This document shows positions 52,224 through 61,786 of a DNA stretch of 64,000 nucleotides, piece by piece. The stretch's first letter is position 1; every line of letters starts with the position of its first letter. Both the position numbers and the translations under genes were made by a program. The notes under the pieces are model-generated. The model worked only from the letters and a program-made list of their open reading frames with translations. It was not told where the DNA came from and made no database searches. Source of the stretch: an uncultured Gemmatimonadota bacterium (GTDB lineage Bacteria; Gemmatimonadota; Gemmatimonadetes; Gemmatimonadales; Gemmatimonadaceae); contig CADEFN010000001.1 of assembly GCA_902826615.1 (NCBI GenBank), positions 806,001-870,000 on the forward strand, read 5' to 3'.

Positions 52224-55200
52224 ATGAGACACATGCGAACCCTGCTGGTAGCCTTCACACTCCTCCCACTGGCTCTCACCGCTCAGCCTCGTGGCGGTGG
52301 ACCTCGGCAGGTGCCGAGTGGTGACCCCCGGTTCACCTACGTGGGTCCGAACCCGGCAGGCCGCGTCTCGGCGATCGCCGGGATCCCGGGCGATACGATG
52401 ACGTATTTCGCCGGTGGTGCATCGGGCGGTGTGTGGAAGACCACCGATGGCGGCCGGAGCTTCGTGCCGACCTTTGACGACATGCCGGTGCAGGCCATCG
52501 GCTCGATCGCGGTGGCACCGTCCAACCCGCGCATTGTCTGGGCGGGCACGGGCGAGGCCTGGGCCATTCGCGACAGCGACATGCAAGGGGACGGGATCTA
52601 CAAGTCCACAGATGGCGGGATGACGTGGAAAAACAGTGGGTTGCCGGAATCGGGACGCATCGGACGCGTGATCATTCACCCCACCAATCCCGAGATCGTG
52701 TTTGCGTGTGTGCTCGGCCGCACGACTGGGCCGCAGGAAGAACGCGGGGTGTATCGCACCACTGACGGCGGTGCCACATGGACGCGCACCCTCTTTGTGA
52801 ACCCCAATACCGGATGTTCCGGCATCGACATCGACGACAAAAACCCGGGCACCCTCATCGCGGGAACGTGGGAAGTGGAAATGAAGACCTGGGTGATGAA
52901 CTCGGGGGGGCCTGGCAGTGGCGTGTTTGTCTCGTCAGACACAGGCAAGACCTGGACGCGACAGGTCACTGGGATGCCCAAGTCACCGGTGGGCAAAATC
53001 GACGTGGCGATTGCGCCGTCGAACCCCAAACGGATGTATGCGCTGATCCAGACGGCCAACCAGGGCTCGCTCTGGCGGACCGACAATGGTGGCGGCGAAT
53101 GGAAGGTGGTCAGCTGGGACCGGCGACTGATCGGGCGTGCGGGTTTCTACATCCGTGTGGACGTGAACCCTGAAAATGATCTCGAAGTGCTGGTGGCCAA
53201 CTCGTCGTTGCTTCGCTCGGTCGACGGTGGTGAGACCTTTCCGTTCGAAGGTGGTGGCTGCGGCGACTGCCACGACATCTGGTTCGACCAGCGGAATCCC
53301 GCACACTGGGCGGTCACCGGTGACGGCGGCTGGGGTGTAACGCGCAACCATGGGCAGGCGTATTCGCAGTTCGTCCTTCCGGTGGGCCAGATGTACCACG
53401 TCGCGATCGACGAGCGCACCCCCTACTGGATCTACTCCAACCGGCAGGACTGCTGCACCATGCGGGGGCCGAGTGACCGGCCGACCCCGGTGCCTAACGT
53501 GCCGTCGTACAATCTGCGTGGCGGAGACCAGGCGTTGCCCGGAATGTTCGGCGCCATTCAGCGGGCGAACATGTGGGAGCAATCGTTAGGTGGATGTGAG
53601 TCGGGGTTCACGATTCCCGTGCCGAGCGACCCGGAGCTGATCTGGGCCACCTGCTACGGCGCCACGGTGTCGTTGTACGACGGTCGCACCGGCCGCGCAC
53701 GCCACGTCTCACCCACCATCCACACCCTCGACTCCGCGCCTGACGACACGAAATATCGCTGTCACTGGTCGGCACCGATTGCCATCGACCCCTTCGACCA
53801 CAACACGGTCTACCATGGCTGCCAGGTCATCTTCAAGACCACCAACCGCGGTCAGACGTGGACGGTCACCAGCCCCGACCTCAGTACCCAGGATCCGACG
53901 CGCATCGTCTCGTCAGGCGGGATTGTCGGCGACAATCTGGGCCAGTTCTACGGCGAGGTGGTCTTCGCGATCGCGCCGAGCCCCATGCAACGCGGGCTGA
54001 TCTGGGCCGGCACCAACGACGGGCTGGTCTGGATCTCGCGCGATGGCGCCAAGACCTGGACCAACGTGACGAAGAACATCACCGGCCTGAAAGAGTGGGG
54101 GATCATCCGCCGCATCTATCCATCCACGTTCGACGCGGGCACGGCCTACATGGCGGTAGACTACCACCTGATGGACGACCGGCGCCCGTTCATCTACAAA
54201 ACGACAGACTTCGGCAAGACGTGGACGCGGCTCAGTGATGCGCTGCCGAGTGCACATCCCCTCGACTACGTGCTCAACGTCGTGGAGAATCCGAATCGCA
54301 AGGGAATGCTGCTCGCCGGAACGGGCCATGCCTTCCACTACTCGTTTGATGACGGCAAGACGTGGACGCAGTTCAAGGACGGACTGCCAGCCGCGCCGGT
54401 GTCGTGGATCGAGGTGTCGAAAGCGATGCACGAGGTCGTGGTCTCCACGTACGGGCGCGGCTTGTATGTGCTGCGCGACTTCACGGCGCTCGAACAGAAG
54501 GACAAAGTCGCCGCAGATGCAGCGGTGTACGTGTACGAGCCGCGCCCCGCGATTCGGCTGGGACGCTCTGGCTCGGCAGAGATCCTGGTGAAGCTCAAGG
54601 ATGCGCCGAAAGACTCAGTGCTCCTGGAGGTCATGGACTCGACCGGGGCCCTCGTGCGCACCCAGCGCTTCCAGGCCAGGACTGGCACGAACCGCTTCAC
54701 CTGGGACCTGCGCTACGACGGCCCCAAACAACCCGAGCTGCGCGCGCTCCCACCGGACAACCCGCACATCTGGGAGGAAGCCCGGTTCAAGGGGAAGGAA
54801 ACCCGCGGGATCTTCCACTGGGGGATTCAGGGTCCGCAGACCGTTGGCGCGCTTGCTGCACCGGGGCGATACACCATGAAGGTGAGCGCGAATGGCCAGG
54901 TGGCCACGCGAGCACTCACCGTGGTCAAGGACGCCGCCATTCCCAGCTCGGTCGCTGACCTGCAGGCCTCTACAAAAATGCAGCAGGAGATCACGAAGGA
55001 CCTCAACGAGTCGGTGGAGATGATCAACCGGCTGGAGTCCCTGCGCAAACAGGTGGAAGACCAGATCAAGGCCAACCAGGGGAATGCCGACGTCGTGGCG
55101 CGCCTCAAGTCGCTGGATTCCACCATGTGGTCGGTGGAGAACTACCTGCTGTCGCGCGCCGATGTTCACAGCGACGACAAGTACTTCATGGAGCGCTACC

Positions 55201-55421
55201 GCGTCTACATGAACCTCGTGTGGCTGAACGGCGAAGTTGGGACAGGGGCGGGAGATGTCGCTGGTGGCGCCGACTTCCGGCCGACCGACACGCAGGTGCA
55301 GGTGCACACCGACATCCGCAAGGATCTGAACTCAGCGCGGCTCAAGTTCAAGCAACTCATGGAGACCGAGATCAAGGCGTTTAACGCGCTGATGGCGGGG
55401 AAGGTGCAGGTCGTGATGTAG
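52224..55421 (+). CDS. Secreted sortilin-like BNR/WD40-type propeller protein
   Basis: A 1065-residue exported protein (signal in MRTLLVAFTLLPLALTAQP). It contains many BNR/VPS10 Asp-box repeats such as STDGGMTWKN, TTDGGATWTR, SSDTGKTWTR, TTNRGQTWTV, SRDGAKTWTN and SFDDGKTWTQ, forming a ten-bladed propeller of the sortilin/glycosyl-hydrolase type. A C-terminal Ig-like domain and a helical coiled segment (SVEMINRLESLRKQVEDQIKANQG) follow. Bacterial members are secreted and of uncertain role, perhaps binding peptides or polysaccharides. Two CGTTAGG-type motifs lie inside. Confidence 0.88.
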   Translation: MRHMRTLLVAFTLLPLALTAQPRGGGPRQVPSGDPRFTYVGPNPAGRVSAIAGIPGDTMTYFAGGASGGVWKTTDGGRSFVPTFDDMPVQAIGSIAVAPSNPRIVWAGTGEAWAIRDSDMQGDGIYKSTDGGMTWKNSGLPESGRIGRVIIHPTNPEIVFACVLGRTTGPQEERGVYRTTDGGATWTRTLFVNPNTGCSGIDIDDKNPGTLIAGTWEVEMKTWVMNSGGPGSGVFVSSDTGKTWTRQVTGMPKSPVGKIDVAIAPSNPKRMYALIQTANQGSLWRTDNGGGEWKVVSWDRRLIGRAGFYIRVDVNPENDLEVLVANSSLLRSVDGGETFPFEGGGCGDCHDIWFDQRNPAHWAVTGDGGWGVTRNHGQAYSQFVLPVGQMYHVAIDERTPYWIYSNRQDCCTMRGPSDRPTPVPNVPSYNLRGGDQALPGMFGAIQRANMWEQSLGGCESGFTIPVPSDPELIWATCYGATVSLYDGRTGRARHVSPTIHTLDSAPDDTKYRCHWSAPIAIDPFDHNTVYHGCQVIFKTTNRGQTWTVTSPDLSTQDPTRIVSSGGIVGDNLGQFYGEVVFAIAPSPMQRGLIWAGTNDGLVWISRDGAKTWTNVTKNITGLKEWGIIRRIYPSTFDAGTAYMAVDYHLMDDRRPFIYKTTDFGKTWTRLSDALPSAHPLDYVLNVVENPNRKGMLLAGTGHAFHYSFDDGKTWTQFKDGLPAAPVSWIEVSKAMHEVVVSTYGRGLYVLRDFTALEQKDKVAADAAVYVYEPRPAIRLGRSGSAEILVKLKDAPKDSVLLEVMDSTGALVRTQRFQARTGTNRFTWDLRYDGPKQPELRALPPDNPHIWEEARFKGKETRGIFHWGIQGPQTVGALAAPGRYTMKVSANGQVATRALTVVKDAAIPSSVADLQASTKMQQEITKDLNESVEMINRLESLRKQVEDQIKANQGNADVVARLKSLDSTMWSVENYLLSRADVHSDDKYFMERYRVYMNLVWLNGEVGTGAGDVAGGADFRPTDTQVQVHTDIRKDLNSARLKFKQLMETEIKAFNALMAGKVQVVM

Positions 55422-55434
55422 GCCTCGACCGCGC

Positions 55435-55459
55435 GGTGGCCCGGTCCTGCCGGGCCGCC
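55435..55459. terminator. Hairpin between convergent genes
   Basis: GGTGGCCCGG and CCGGGCCGCC pair with one G-U around TCCTG, between the sortilin-like gene and the following minus-strand lipoprotein gene. No T-run; weak bidirectional terminator at best. Confidence 0.45.
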
Positions 55460-55461
55460 AC

Positions 55462-55887
55462 TCATCGAAGGGCTGTGGCCCGCGAGATTTCGATGACGAC
55501 GCCGTCCGCTTTGTATCCGCGCAAGACAAAACGCGCGCTGTCGGACGGCGTGAACCAGGTGAGGGTAATCGTGTGGCGAATGGTGGCGAGGTCGTCGGTG
55601 CATGCCGCGCCGGCTGGAACGCCACGCAGCCTGGGGATGATGAGTACACGTGTGCCATCAAACGCCGTATCCGGAGGCTCGTGCACGGAGCACGAGGAAC
55701 TGCCGAACGTCGCGTATGTGACCTGGAACGGCACGTTGAGTGTGATCTGAGCTGGAAGCTCGAACACCGAGTTGAACCCCAGGCCCGCCGTCACGATGAC
55801 CGGCCGGAGTGCCACGAGGGGTACGACTCCGTGCGACTCGGCGCAGGCCGCGAGTGCTGGCAAAAACATGAGGAGGCGTCGTATCAT
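55462..55887 (-). CDS. Small lipoprotein of unknown function
   Basis: A 141-residue lipoprotein: MIRRLLMFLPALAAC has a clear lipobox cysteine at 15. The mature part is a beta-sandwich by eye (VIVTAGLGFNSVFELPAQITLNVPFQVTYATFG..., RVLIIPRL, HTITLTWF, ARFVLRGY), with two further cysteines (SSSCSVHE and AACTDD) that may pair. No family recognised. It is divergent from the amidohydrolase gene at 55996. Confidence 0.7.
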   Translation of the reverse strand: MIRRLLMFLPALAACAESHGVVPLVALRPVIVTAGLGFNSVFELPAQITLNVPFQVTYATFGSSSCSVHEPPDTAFDGTRVLIIPRLRGVPAGAACTDDLATIRHTITLTWFTPSDSARFVLRGYKADGVVIEISRATALR

Positions 55888-55995
55888 CGTCGTGATCGTG
55901 AAAGGGCTCTGCCATGCACCGACTCGTGAGTCGCTCTCGGCCCCTGATCGTTCCGTCACCGCTCCACCAGTCTGCCACGCCCCACTTCGCTTGCC

Positions 55996-57879
55996 ATGAT
56001 CTCACTGCTCGCCGCCCTGCTGATCTCCGCCTCCGACACCTCGCGCTGGGTGGTGACCAACCACGGGCGCAGCGCGGGGGATCTGGTGGTGGTTCGCAAC
56101 GGCGATTCAGTGGTCACGCGATACATCTATCGTGACCGCAATCGCGGCACGCGTCTGGAGAACCGGTACCGCCTGGCGCGCGACGGCAGATTCCTTGGCG
56201 CCGAGGCGCGCCCACTCCGGCCCGATGACACCGCGGGTGAGGTGGCCGAACGCCTCGAGCTGACGGGTGACGTGGTACGGCGAGACACGGCAACCACGCG
56301 CGCTGAATCCGGGGGCTGGTACGGCCTCCGTTTCTCCTCGCCGTGGGAGATGGCCGCGAGTGCGCGCTACCTGCTAAGCCGACCGGCGCGGACCGCACTC
56401 ACGTTCGGGGGTACCCTGCGTGCCGAGCTCATTGCCGATACCACCCTGAGGTTGGGCGCGCGTCGACAGCGCGCGCGATTGGTGATTCTACATGGTCAGC
56501 CCGGGAGTGTGCCTAACGGCGTGTGGCTCGACGAGCGCGGCGAGCTGCTGGCCAGCGACGTCCAGTGGTTTATCACGGTGCGGGAAGAGGCGAGAGCACT
56601 GCTTCCCGCGCTGCGGCGCATCGAGCTGCGCTGGCGCAACGCCGAAGGGGAACGCGTGTCCGCTCGCGTACGTACGGCGGCATCGAAGGTAGTGGCGATC
56701 ACGGGCGGTGATCTGTTCGACAGCGAAACCGGCTTGGTTCGTGTCGGGCAGACGATTGTGGTGGAGAATGATCGGATCACCCAGGTGGGCCCCGCGGCGT
56801 CTGTGACCGTACCGCAGGATGCCACCGTGATCGACGCGCGCGGCAAGATGGTGTTGCCAGGGATGTGGGACATGCACGCGCACGTGCAGGTCTCCAACCA
56901 GTCCTATGGGAGCCTGATCCAGCTGGCACAGGGCATCACCACCGCACGCGACCTTGCCGCCGACGAGGATGTGGCGGTCTCACAGCGCGATCGCGAGCGC
57001 GCAGGCAAACTTGCCTCGCCGCGGTACATCCTTGGCGGGTTCATCGAGGGGCCACTGGCATGGGCAGGACCCTCTGAAGCACTGACCGCGACCGAAAGTG
57101 GTGCACGTGCCTGGGTGGCCCACTACGACTCGCTCGGCTACAAACAGATCAAGCTCTACAATGTCTTGCATCCGGACCTGGTGCCGACCATCGCTGCCGA
57201 AGCCAAGAAGCGGGGCATGAAGCTGAGTGGGCACATCCCCCGCGGCATGTCGGTCCGCGCGGCGGTATCGTTAGGCTACGACGAAATCCAGCATGCCGCT
57301 TTCCTGCTGTCGGATTTCTTTCCCGACTCGCTGTATCTCCCCACCATGCGCGCCTACTCGGCCGTCGCCACGGCGGTCGCACCCACGTTCGACGTGGATA
57401 GCCCCGGGATGCAGGCGCTGATCGCGTTCCTGTCGCAGCATCGCACGGTGATCGATGGCACCTTCAACCTCTGGATTGGTGGCGGTGCCTCGGTAGTCGG
57501 TGCGGGCGGATCCACCAATCAGCAGCGCGCCGACTCAACCTATGTGAAGCTTATTCGGCGTCTGTACGAGGCCAACGTGCCGCTCGTGGCGGGAACGGAC
57601 AACTTCACGGGTGCCACGTACCATCGTGAGCTGCAGATGTACGCGCTGGCCGGTATCCCACTCGCCAGGGTCCTGCAGATTGCCACCATCGATGCTGCGC
57701 GTTTCATGGGTGAGGAGCGCGACTACGGGAGCATTGCCACCGGCAAAGTTGCGGACCTGGTGATCGTGGATGGACGGCCGCTCGATCGCCTCAGCGACCT
57801 CTCCCGGACGGAGACGGTCATTCGAGGCGGGCGAGTCTATCGTGTGGCAGACCTCAAAGGCGCGGTCGCCATTCCCTGA
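55996..57879 (+). CDS. Secreted amidohydrolase with N-terminal beta domain
   Basis: A 627-residue hydrolase. The first ~230 residues form a beta-rich domain of unknown role (RYIYRDRNRGTRLENRYRL...). The amidohydrolase domain follows: GGDLFDSETGLVRVGQTIVVENDRI, MWDMHAHVQ (HxH), IKLYNV (bridging Lys), GHIPRG, DEIQHAAF, VAGTDN (Asp) and the end GKVADLVIVDGRPLD. All metal ligands of the subtype I site are present. The N-terminal MISLLAALLISASD may be a signal peptide. It runs convergently towards the MacB-type permease gene. A relative of the protein at the left edge of the window. Confidence 0.88.
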   Translation: MISLLAALLISASDTSRWVVTNHGRSAGDLVVVRNGDSVVTRYIYRDRNRGTRLENRYRLARDGRFLGAEARPLRPDDTAGEVAERLELTGDVVRRDTATTRAESGGWYGLRFSSPWEMAASARYLLSRPARTALTFGGTLRAELIADTTLRLGARRQRARLVILHGQPGSVPNGVWLDERGELLASDVQWFITVREEARALLPALRRIELRWRNAEGERVSARVRTAASKVVAITGGDLFDSETGLVRVGQTIVVENDRITQVGPAASVTVPQDATVIDARGKMVLPGMWDMHAHVQVSNQSYGSLIQLAQGITTARDLAADEDVAVSQRDRERAGKLASPRYILGGFIEGPLAWAGPSEALTATESGARAWVAHYDSLGYKQIKLYNVLHPDLVPTIAAEAKKRGMKLSGHIPRGMSVRAAVSLGYDEIQHAAFLLSDFFPDSLYLPTMRAYSAVATAVAPTFDVDSPGMQALIAFLSQHRTVIDGTFNLWIGGGASVVGAGGSTNQQRADSTYVKLIRRLYEANVPLVAGTDNFTGATYHRELQMYALAGIPLARVLQIATIDAARFMGEERDYGSIATGKVADLVIVDGRPLDRLSDLSRTETVIRGGRVYRVADLKGAVAIP

Positions 57880-59173
57880 CCTGCGGGCGCGACCGGAGCG
57901 TACGCCGTAAGCGCTCGCTACTCGATCCCGATCGCCGCGATCGGCTGAAGACGTGCCGCACGTCGTGCCGGGTATGTGCCGAATACAAGCCGATCAGTGC
58001 CGAGGTGCCTAACGCAATCAAGAGCGTGATCGGAGTGATCACCGGGTACACCGGCGCCTCCGTGAAGAAGCGAAAGCCTGCGGTGGTCACGAGTGCCAGT
58101 GCAATTCCGACAACCACCCCGAGCAGCGTCCCGGCCGCCGATATCGCCACCGACTCGGCGAGGAACTGACTGCGGATATCGCGGCTGCTCGCTCCGATCG
58201 CTTTGCGAATCCCGATCTCTCGCGTCCGCTCGGCAATGCTGGCGAGGAGCACGTTCATGATGCCGATGCCGCCGACGACGAGGGAAATCCCGACGAGGGT
58301 GCCGAGGAAGATCTTGGCAAGCAGGATTCCGCGTTCCACCTCGGCGAGTTGCTCGAGCCGGACATTCACGCGTACTCGCTCTTCCCAGCGCAAATACCGC
58401 CGGGCGAGCCAATCCTGCGCCCCTTCCTTGAGCCGGTTGACCCCTTCCACGTTGGACGCCTTGAGCTCGATGGTTGGCGTGAAGCGACCGGAGGGTGGTG
58501 GTTCGAGTACCGTGCCTAACGCACGATACGGGAGGTATCCCCGGAACACCGGGTTGCGGGGGTCTTCGTACGGGTCGCGTTCCATCACCCCAATAACCCG
58601 CACCACACCGCGCCCCACGCGGACTTCCTCGTCCAGCAGATCGGCAGCAGCGCGTCCCGAGGCCAGTTCACGCGCGAGTTCGTGATTCAGCACTATCACG
58701 CCACGACCATGACTCGCTTCGGTGGCGCTGAAAAAACGCCCGGCGGCGAGTTTGACCTCTCCGAAATCGGGAAGTGTCGCCCCGCCGAGCGTGAGCGACA
58801 TTCGGCGTTCGATACTTCGATAGCGAGCCGTCGCTGACGCCGAGAGGAGGAGGGTCGTGGACGCAGCACCGGGGATCTCACGACCTGCTTCGGCAGCATC
58901 CTGCTCGGTGAACACCGGATAGTCGTTGATGCGCACCCATTCACCGCCCCGGAAGTCGCTGGTGCGCGAGCCCAGGCTGACCACTTGCACCGACGTCTGA
59001 TGCTCGATGCGCCCCCGGATGAAGGCCATCACCCCATCGCTCACCGCCATGATGGCCACCAGCGAGGCCGACCCGATGATGATGCCAAGGATCGATAGCA
59101 GCGTGCGCAGCGGATGAATCCGCAGGGCGTCGATGCCGACACGTACGTTGTTGAACAGCGCAACCACATTCAT
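57854..59173 (-). CDS. MacB-type ABC transporter permease, frameshifted near the 3' end
   Basis: Features of FtsX/MacB permeases: HPLRTLLSILGIIIGSASLVAIMAV at the start, a ~200-residue periplasmic MacB_PCD domain, then GGIGIMNVLLASIAERTREIGIRKAIGAS and three further helices. Near 57982-57988 one base is missing: the frame should continue LVFGTYPARRAARLQPI...IE to a stop at 57918, the normal family end. As read, it instead gives HTRHDVRHVFSRSRRS... and runs into the neighbouring amidohydrolase's end at 57854. This is a real mutation or a sequencing error. No ATPase gene is next to it, so the partner is elsewhere. Confidence 0.85.
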   Translation of the reverse strand: MNVVALFNNVRVGIDALRIHPLRTLLSILGIIIGSASLVAIMAVSDGVMAFIRGRIEHQTSVQVVSLGSRTSDFRGGEWVRINDYPVFTEQDAAEAGREIPGAASTTLLLSASATARYRSIERRMSLTLGGATLPDFGEVKLAAGRFFSATEASHGRGVIVLNHELARELASGRAAADLLDEEVRVGRGVVRVIGVMERDPYEDPRNPVFRGYLPYRALGTVLEPPPSGRFTPTIELKASNVEGVNRLKEGAQDWLARRYLRWEERVRVNVRLEQLAEVERGILLAKIFLGTLVGISLVVGGIGIMNVLLASIAERTREIGIRKAIGASSRDIRSQFLAESVAISAAGTLLGVVVGIALALVTTAGFRFFTEAPVYPVITPITLLIALGTSALIGLYSAHTRHDVRHVFSRSRRSGSSSERLRRTLRSRPQVREWRPRL

Positions 59174-59263
59174 CCGGCCAGACCCCCCTGCGACGATTCT
59201 GAAGCGTTCGAGGTCGTACGTGAGTGGAGCGCCGCCGGTGTCATGTCGACGTCTGTAACAGAC

Positions 59264-60259
59264 CTATCGGGCCAGCACCCGACTCGCCCACGCCACTCCG
59301 TCCGGGGTTTCGCCGGCCGCCACGTGGCCTTTAACCGTTCGCGACGCCACGTCGATGATGGCGACCCGGCCCTCGTTGCTGAGCGAAAGAAAGGCAGTCC
59401 GCGCCCCATCGCCTAACGTGATGCCTTGTGGCCCCGCCCCGGCGAGGGTGAGCCGGCCGAGCTCTTTGCGGGTGACCCGTTCCACAAAACGCAGGGCGTC
59501 GCCGCGGTAGTCCGGGAGCATGACGAGGGAGGCGTCTGGCGTGAAGAGCACCCGATACGGCCAGCTGAAGCCTTCGGCCGCCGTCGTGACCGTGCCTGAC
59601 GAAAGATCGATTGCACTGACTTTGCCGGTGGCATTGCTCCCAACCCAGACCTCACGTCCGTCAGGAGTAACGTTGACGGCTTCGGGCTGTGCCGGGACAT
59701 CGAAACGGCGAAGCACGGCGCCTGACACCATGTCGAGCTCCGTCACGGTATTGCTTCCGATATCGCCGGTGTAGCCCTTCACTCCGCTCGCGACTACGCC
59801 GACCATGTGTGAACCCAGCTGGTTGGTCATGGCGACGCGTACCAGCGCTCCCGTCCGCACGTGGACTGTGATCACCGCCTTGTTTGTCTCTGAGGTCACG
59901 GCAACAAGGGAGTCACCGGGAAGGAAAACGATGCCGTGCGGGCGCCGGTACTCGCCAAGCGGAATGGTGCGTGCGACCCTGAGGCCGGGCACATCGATGA
60001 CGGTGAGGGAGTTGCCCGGAGTTTGTGCTCCGTAGTCGGTGACCACGGCGGTGGAGCCGTCGCGTGAGATCACCACCTCATGCGGGCCCTGGCCGGTGGG
60101 CAGCGTAGCGAGGAGACGTCCCGATCCTACATCGATGATGGAGGCGGTGGCGGGGGTCTTGTTGGTCACCACGAGTGTGCCCGTCACCCCCGCGACCTGT
60201 GCCTGCAGGGGCGACACAACCAGGGAGAGCACAATAAGGGAGCGCAAGCTGAACGTCAT
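59264..60259 (-). CDS. Secreted YVTN/lactonase-like beta-propeller protein
   Basis: A 331-residue protein with signal MTFSLRSLIVLSLVVSPLQAQ. Seven YVTN-type blades: LVVTNKTPATASIIDVGSG, HEVVISRDGSTAVVTDYG, LTVIDVPGLRVARTIPLG, PHGIVFLPGDSLVAVTSE, GYTGDIGSNTVTELDMVSG, VTPDGREVWVGSNATGKVSAID and LSLSNEGRVAIIDVASRTV. Such propellers bind ligands or act as 6-phosphogluconolactonase relatives, but no catalytic residues could be assigned. It lies on the same strand as the enoyl-CoA hydratase and MacB genes, about 90 and 64 bp apart, so an operon is possible. Confidence 0.85.
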   Translation of the reverse strand: MTFSLRSLIVLSLVVSPLQAQVAGVTGTLVVTNKTPATASIIDVGSGRLLATLPTGQGPHEVVISRDGSTAVVTDYGAQTPGNSLTVIDVPGLRVARTIPLGEYRRPHGIVFLPGDSLVAVTSETNKAVITVHVRTGALVRVAMTNQLGSHMVGVVASGVKGYTGDIGSNTVTELDMVSGAVLRRFDVPAQPEAVNVTPDGREVWVGSNATGKVSAIDLSSGTVTTAAEGFSWPYRVLFTPDASLVMLPDYRGDALRFVERVTRKELGRLTLAGAGPQGITLGDGARTAFLSLSNEGRVAIIDVASRTVKGHVAAGETPDGVAWASRVLAR

Positions 60260-60322
60260 GAGCGTTGGGGTAGCTGGTGATGCGGCGACTGGTGATCGGC
60301 TGCAGGTGGTTCGCCGTGCGGA

Positions 60323-61069
60323 CTACTTGCGTTGGAGAAAGGCGCGGAAGATGTCACGGGCTTCCTGCGACTGCATGAGGCGCTCGAAGTGCGGGTACTC
60401 GTCTTCGATGGCCTCGAGGGAGGTGCGTCCCGGGGAGCGCTTGAGGAGCGCTTTCGAGGTACGCATGGCGTCGGCGGGTTGCTGGGCGAGCTTGAGCGCG
60501 AGGGCCCGGGCGGTCTCGAGAATTGAGCTGTCAGCGACCACCATGTTGACGAACCCTGCCTCACGTCCCTTGTGGGCATCGAAGGGTTCGCCCAGGAGCA
60601 GGAGTTCGGCCGCCAGTCGATGTCCGGCCATCTGCGGGAGAAGGGCACTCGAGCCACCTTCGGGGCAGAGTCCGAGCTTGACGAAGGGCAGCTGGAACCG
60701 GGTGCCTTCGCCCGCGACCACGAGATCGCAGTGGAACAACATGGTCGTGCCGATCCCGATCGCCGGGCCTCCAACCGCCGCTACCACCGGTTTGGGAAAG
60801 CTCGCAATGGCGTGCAGAAACCGGATCGCGGAGCGGGTCTCCCGCGCGGCGGGAGAGAGGAAGTCCGCGAGATCGTTGCCGGCGGTGAAGAGGTCGGACT
60901 GGCCGTGCAGCAGGACCGCAGCCACCCCCGGCGCCTCGGCCGCCTCTTCAAACGCCTCGGCCAGCGCGGCGTACATCTCGGTGGTGATGGCGTTCTTCTT
61001 CTCACGACGGAGGAGCTCGATGGCGAGCACCCGGTCGCTGAGGGTGGTGACGACGTGTGTCGACGGCAT
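60323..61069 (-). CDS. Enoyl-CoA hydratase/isomerase family protein
   Basis: A 248-residue crotonase-fold enzyme. Oxyanion-hole strands: AVLLHGQSDLFTAGNDLADF and KPVVAAVGGPAIGIGTTML. The second catalytic Glu position is in LGLCPEGGSSALLPQ, while the first Glu found in hydratases (family AGADI/REM) is replaced by a loop of the ENDL type. This makes isomerase or hydrolase activity as likely as hydratase. The C-terminal helix EYPHFERLMQSQEARDIFRAFL is typical. Acts on CoA thioesters in fatty-acid or aromatic degradation. Start ATG 61069. Confidence 0.88.
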   Translation of the reverse strand: MPSTHVVTTLSDRVLAIELLRREKKNAITTEMYAALAEAFEEAAEAPGVAAVLLHGQSDLFTAGNDLADFLSPAARETRSAIRFLHAIASFPKPVVAAVGGPAIGIGTTMLFHCDLVVAGEGTRFQLPFVKLGLCPEGGSSALLPQMAGHRLAAELLLLGEPFDAHKGREAGFVNMVVADSSILETARALALKLAQQPADAMRTSKALLKRSPGRTSLEAIEDEYPHFERLMQSQEARDIFRAFLQRK

Positions 61070-61234
61070 GGGCGGAGTGGACGGGGAGAGGAAGTTACCC
61101 CCGCGAGCGGCGGCTGGCGCTGGTTGGCCTGACAGGAGGGCGTTCCGGGCGCAGATTCAGGGGTTCCTTCCCCCGCCTTCGCCCCCCAGGAAGGGACGAC
61201 GACGGCGCGCCTTCACCATCCAATTCGTTAGGCC

Positions 61235-61648
61235 ATGCCCGTCGGCTACTCGGGAACCCCCCTCGCAAAGAAGCTCGGGATCAGTGAGGGCTCGGTGGTG
61301 GTGACCACTGGGGCGCCGCCAAACTATGCCAGGTTGCTGGCTCCCCTTCCGGCAGGGGTGAAGATCACCTCGCGCTTCACCGCCAGCGCCGATGTTTTCC
61401 ATCTCTTCATGACCGATCGCAAGGCACTGGGCGACGCACTCGTCAGGCTGCGCGAGCGGATCAAGCCTGATGCCGCCATTTGGGTGTCGTGGCCGAAGAA
61501 AACATCGAAGGTGCCGACCACCATAACCGAAGACACCATTCGCGAACTCTGCCTTCCCATAGGGCTGGTGGATATCAAGGTCTGCGCCGTCGACGAGACG
61601 TGGTCCGGCCTCAAACTGGTGATCCGCAAGGAGCTGCGAGGCCGCTGA
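61235..61648 (+). CDS. DUF3052 family protein
   Basis: A 137-residue cytoplasmic protein typical of DUF3052: MPVGYSGTPLAKKLGISEGSVV at the start, then KALGDALVRLRERIKPDAAIWVSWPKK and a CAVDETWSGLKLVIRKEL end. The family is widespread and uncharacterised. A CGTTAGGC copy ends one base before the start codon, overlapping the place where a ribosome site would sit. Confidence 0.85.
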   Translation: MPVGYSGTPLAKKLGISEGSVVVTTGAPPNYARLLAPLPAGVKITSRFTASADVFHLFMTDRKALGDALVRLRERIKPDAAIWVSWPKKTSKVPTTITEDTIRELCLPIGLVDIKVCAVDETWSGLKLVIRKELRGR

Positions 61649-61786
61649 ACTGCATTTGTGCGGCAGGTCACAATCGGGCTACTCGTCAGGCAGCGCATTC
61701 TCAGCTGACGCTAATGTTAGGCACCGCCTCTTTACGGGAGCGCGTACCAGCTATGACATTACGTCCTTCGCGCGACGAGCCGCCAC

